From Lacticaseibacillus saniviri JCM 17471 = DSM 24301 (GTDB lineage Bacteria; Bacillota; Bacilli; Lactobacillales; Lactobacillaceae), in NCBI RefSeq assembly GCF_001311785.1, contig NZ_BBBX01000011.1:1-64000 (forward strand): DNA of 64,000 nt, in the 5' to 3' direction. The notes under the pieces were generated by a model that was not told the origin of the DNA, did not search any database, and saw only the letters and a program-made list of their open reading frames with translations. Below, piece by piece: positions 63,690 to 64,000 of the stretch. Position 1 is the stretch's first letter. Each line of letters begins with the position of its first letter. The position numbers were made by a program, and so were the translations under genes.

Positions 63690-64000
63690 TCACCACCGTT
63701 TCAGTGCCAGTACCGCATTGTGCCCGCCAAAACCAAAGGAGTTGCTCAATGCATAAGGACTGGTTTGTTGCTGATTATTGCTGGTAACCAGGTCGACGGC
63801 GAGGGTGTCATCAGCGACACCACCAACATTGACTGGCAGGCGCCCATCGCGCAAGGCTGCCAGCGTCATAATGGCTTCAACCGCACCCGCAGCACCTAAC
63901 AGATGCCCAGTCAGTGCCTTGGTTGAACTCACCAGAACAGGATGGTCGCCAAAGACGCGGCGAATCGCTAATGCTTCCATCGCATCATTCGCTGTTGTGG
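63690..64000 (-). CDS. fabF: 3-oxoacyl-ACP synthase II (5' end outside the window)
   Basis: Only the C-terminal 100 residues or so are in the window. STKALTGHLLGAAGAVEAIM (Lys and His of the condensing enzyme active site) and SNSFGFGGHNAVLALKRW identify FabF/KAS II. The frame is open to the window edge (TTANDAMEALAIRRVFGDHP). Upstream neighbour of accB in the fab-acc operon. Confidence 0.9.
   Translation of the reverse strand, partial: TTANDAMEALAIRRVFGDHPVLVSSTKALTGHLLGAAGAVEAIMTLAALRDGRLPVNVGGVADDTLAVDLVTSNNQQQTSPYALSNSFGFGGHNAVLALKRW

Overview
The window is a chromosomal segment of a low-GC-phylum lactic acid bacterium, most likely a member of the Lactobacillaceae with moderate G+C. Pointers are the rsmG-noc-parA-parB-DUF951-ychF-DUF1129 block, a GntP/gluconokinase/GntZ gluconate operon, PTS sugar uptake with CcpA-type cre sites, a Lys-type MurE next to an aspartate racemase, a water-forming NADH oxidase and a Hol_Tox-type small peptide. 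I see no rRNA, tRNA, CRISPR array, IS element or prophage. I cannot name the species from sequence alone.

Layout. 0.5-5.5 kb: gluconate catabolism (gntZ-gntK-gntP) with a divergent RpiR regulator. 5.5-8.3 kb: TMEM175-type channel, small toxin-like peptide, aldo/keto reductase, MarR regulator. 8.4-14.3 kb: an amino-sugar operon (GntR regulator, EIIA, AgaS, EIIB, EIIC, EIID, NagA), probably for N-acetylgalactosamine. 14.6-21 kb: cell wall genes (murE, aspartate racemase, DacA) and a two-component system. 21.6-31.6 kb: guaB, a short-chain dehydrogenase, an ABC transporter, and the chromosome-partition block with a parS site. 31.9-36.5 kb: sucrose locus (scrR, scrB, divergent scrA). 36.7-40.5 kb: orphan gatD, duplicated PNPOx-like genes, flavodoxin and small genes. 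40.7-52 kb: the complete purine operon purEKCSQLFMNHD. 52.3-59.7 kb: NADH oxidase, a large FAD/NAD(P)-binding protein, XRE regulator and a baeRF-like protein. 59.9-64 kb: the end of a fatty-acid operon (fabF-accB-fabZ-accC-accD-accA), cut by the window edge.

The most striking non-coding signal is a family of about fourteen structured intergenic repeats, mostly about 115 bases. They share the ends GAGTGYGA...GGARCRCGTTTA. Their internal stems change between copies while staying paired, and their loops stay constant. Eight genes end in the same plan: stop codon, within about 15 bases one or two elements on the same strand, then an intrinsic terminator. I think this is the best candidate for an undescribed system here.

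A major caveat is sequence quality. About 29 genes are interrupted by roughly 45 frame breaks, nearly all one-base losses in short homopolymers (typically A6 read as A5), including genes that should be essential. Each repaired gene gives a whole number of codons and a family-typical length. I therefore annotate these as full-length CDS with probable sequencing indels rather than as pseudogenes.
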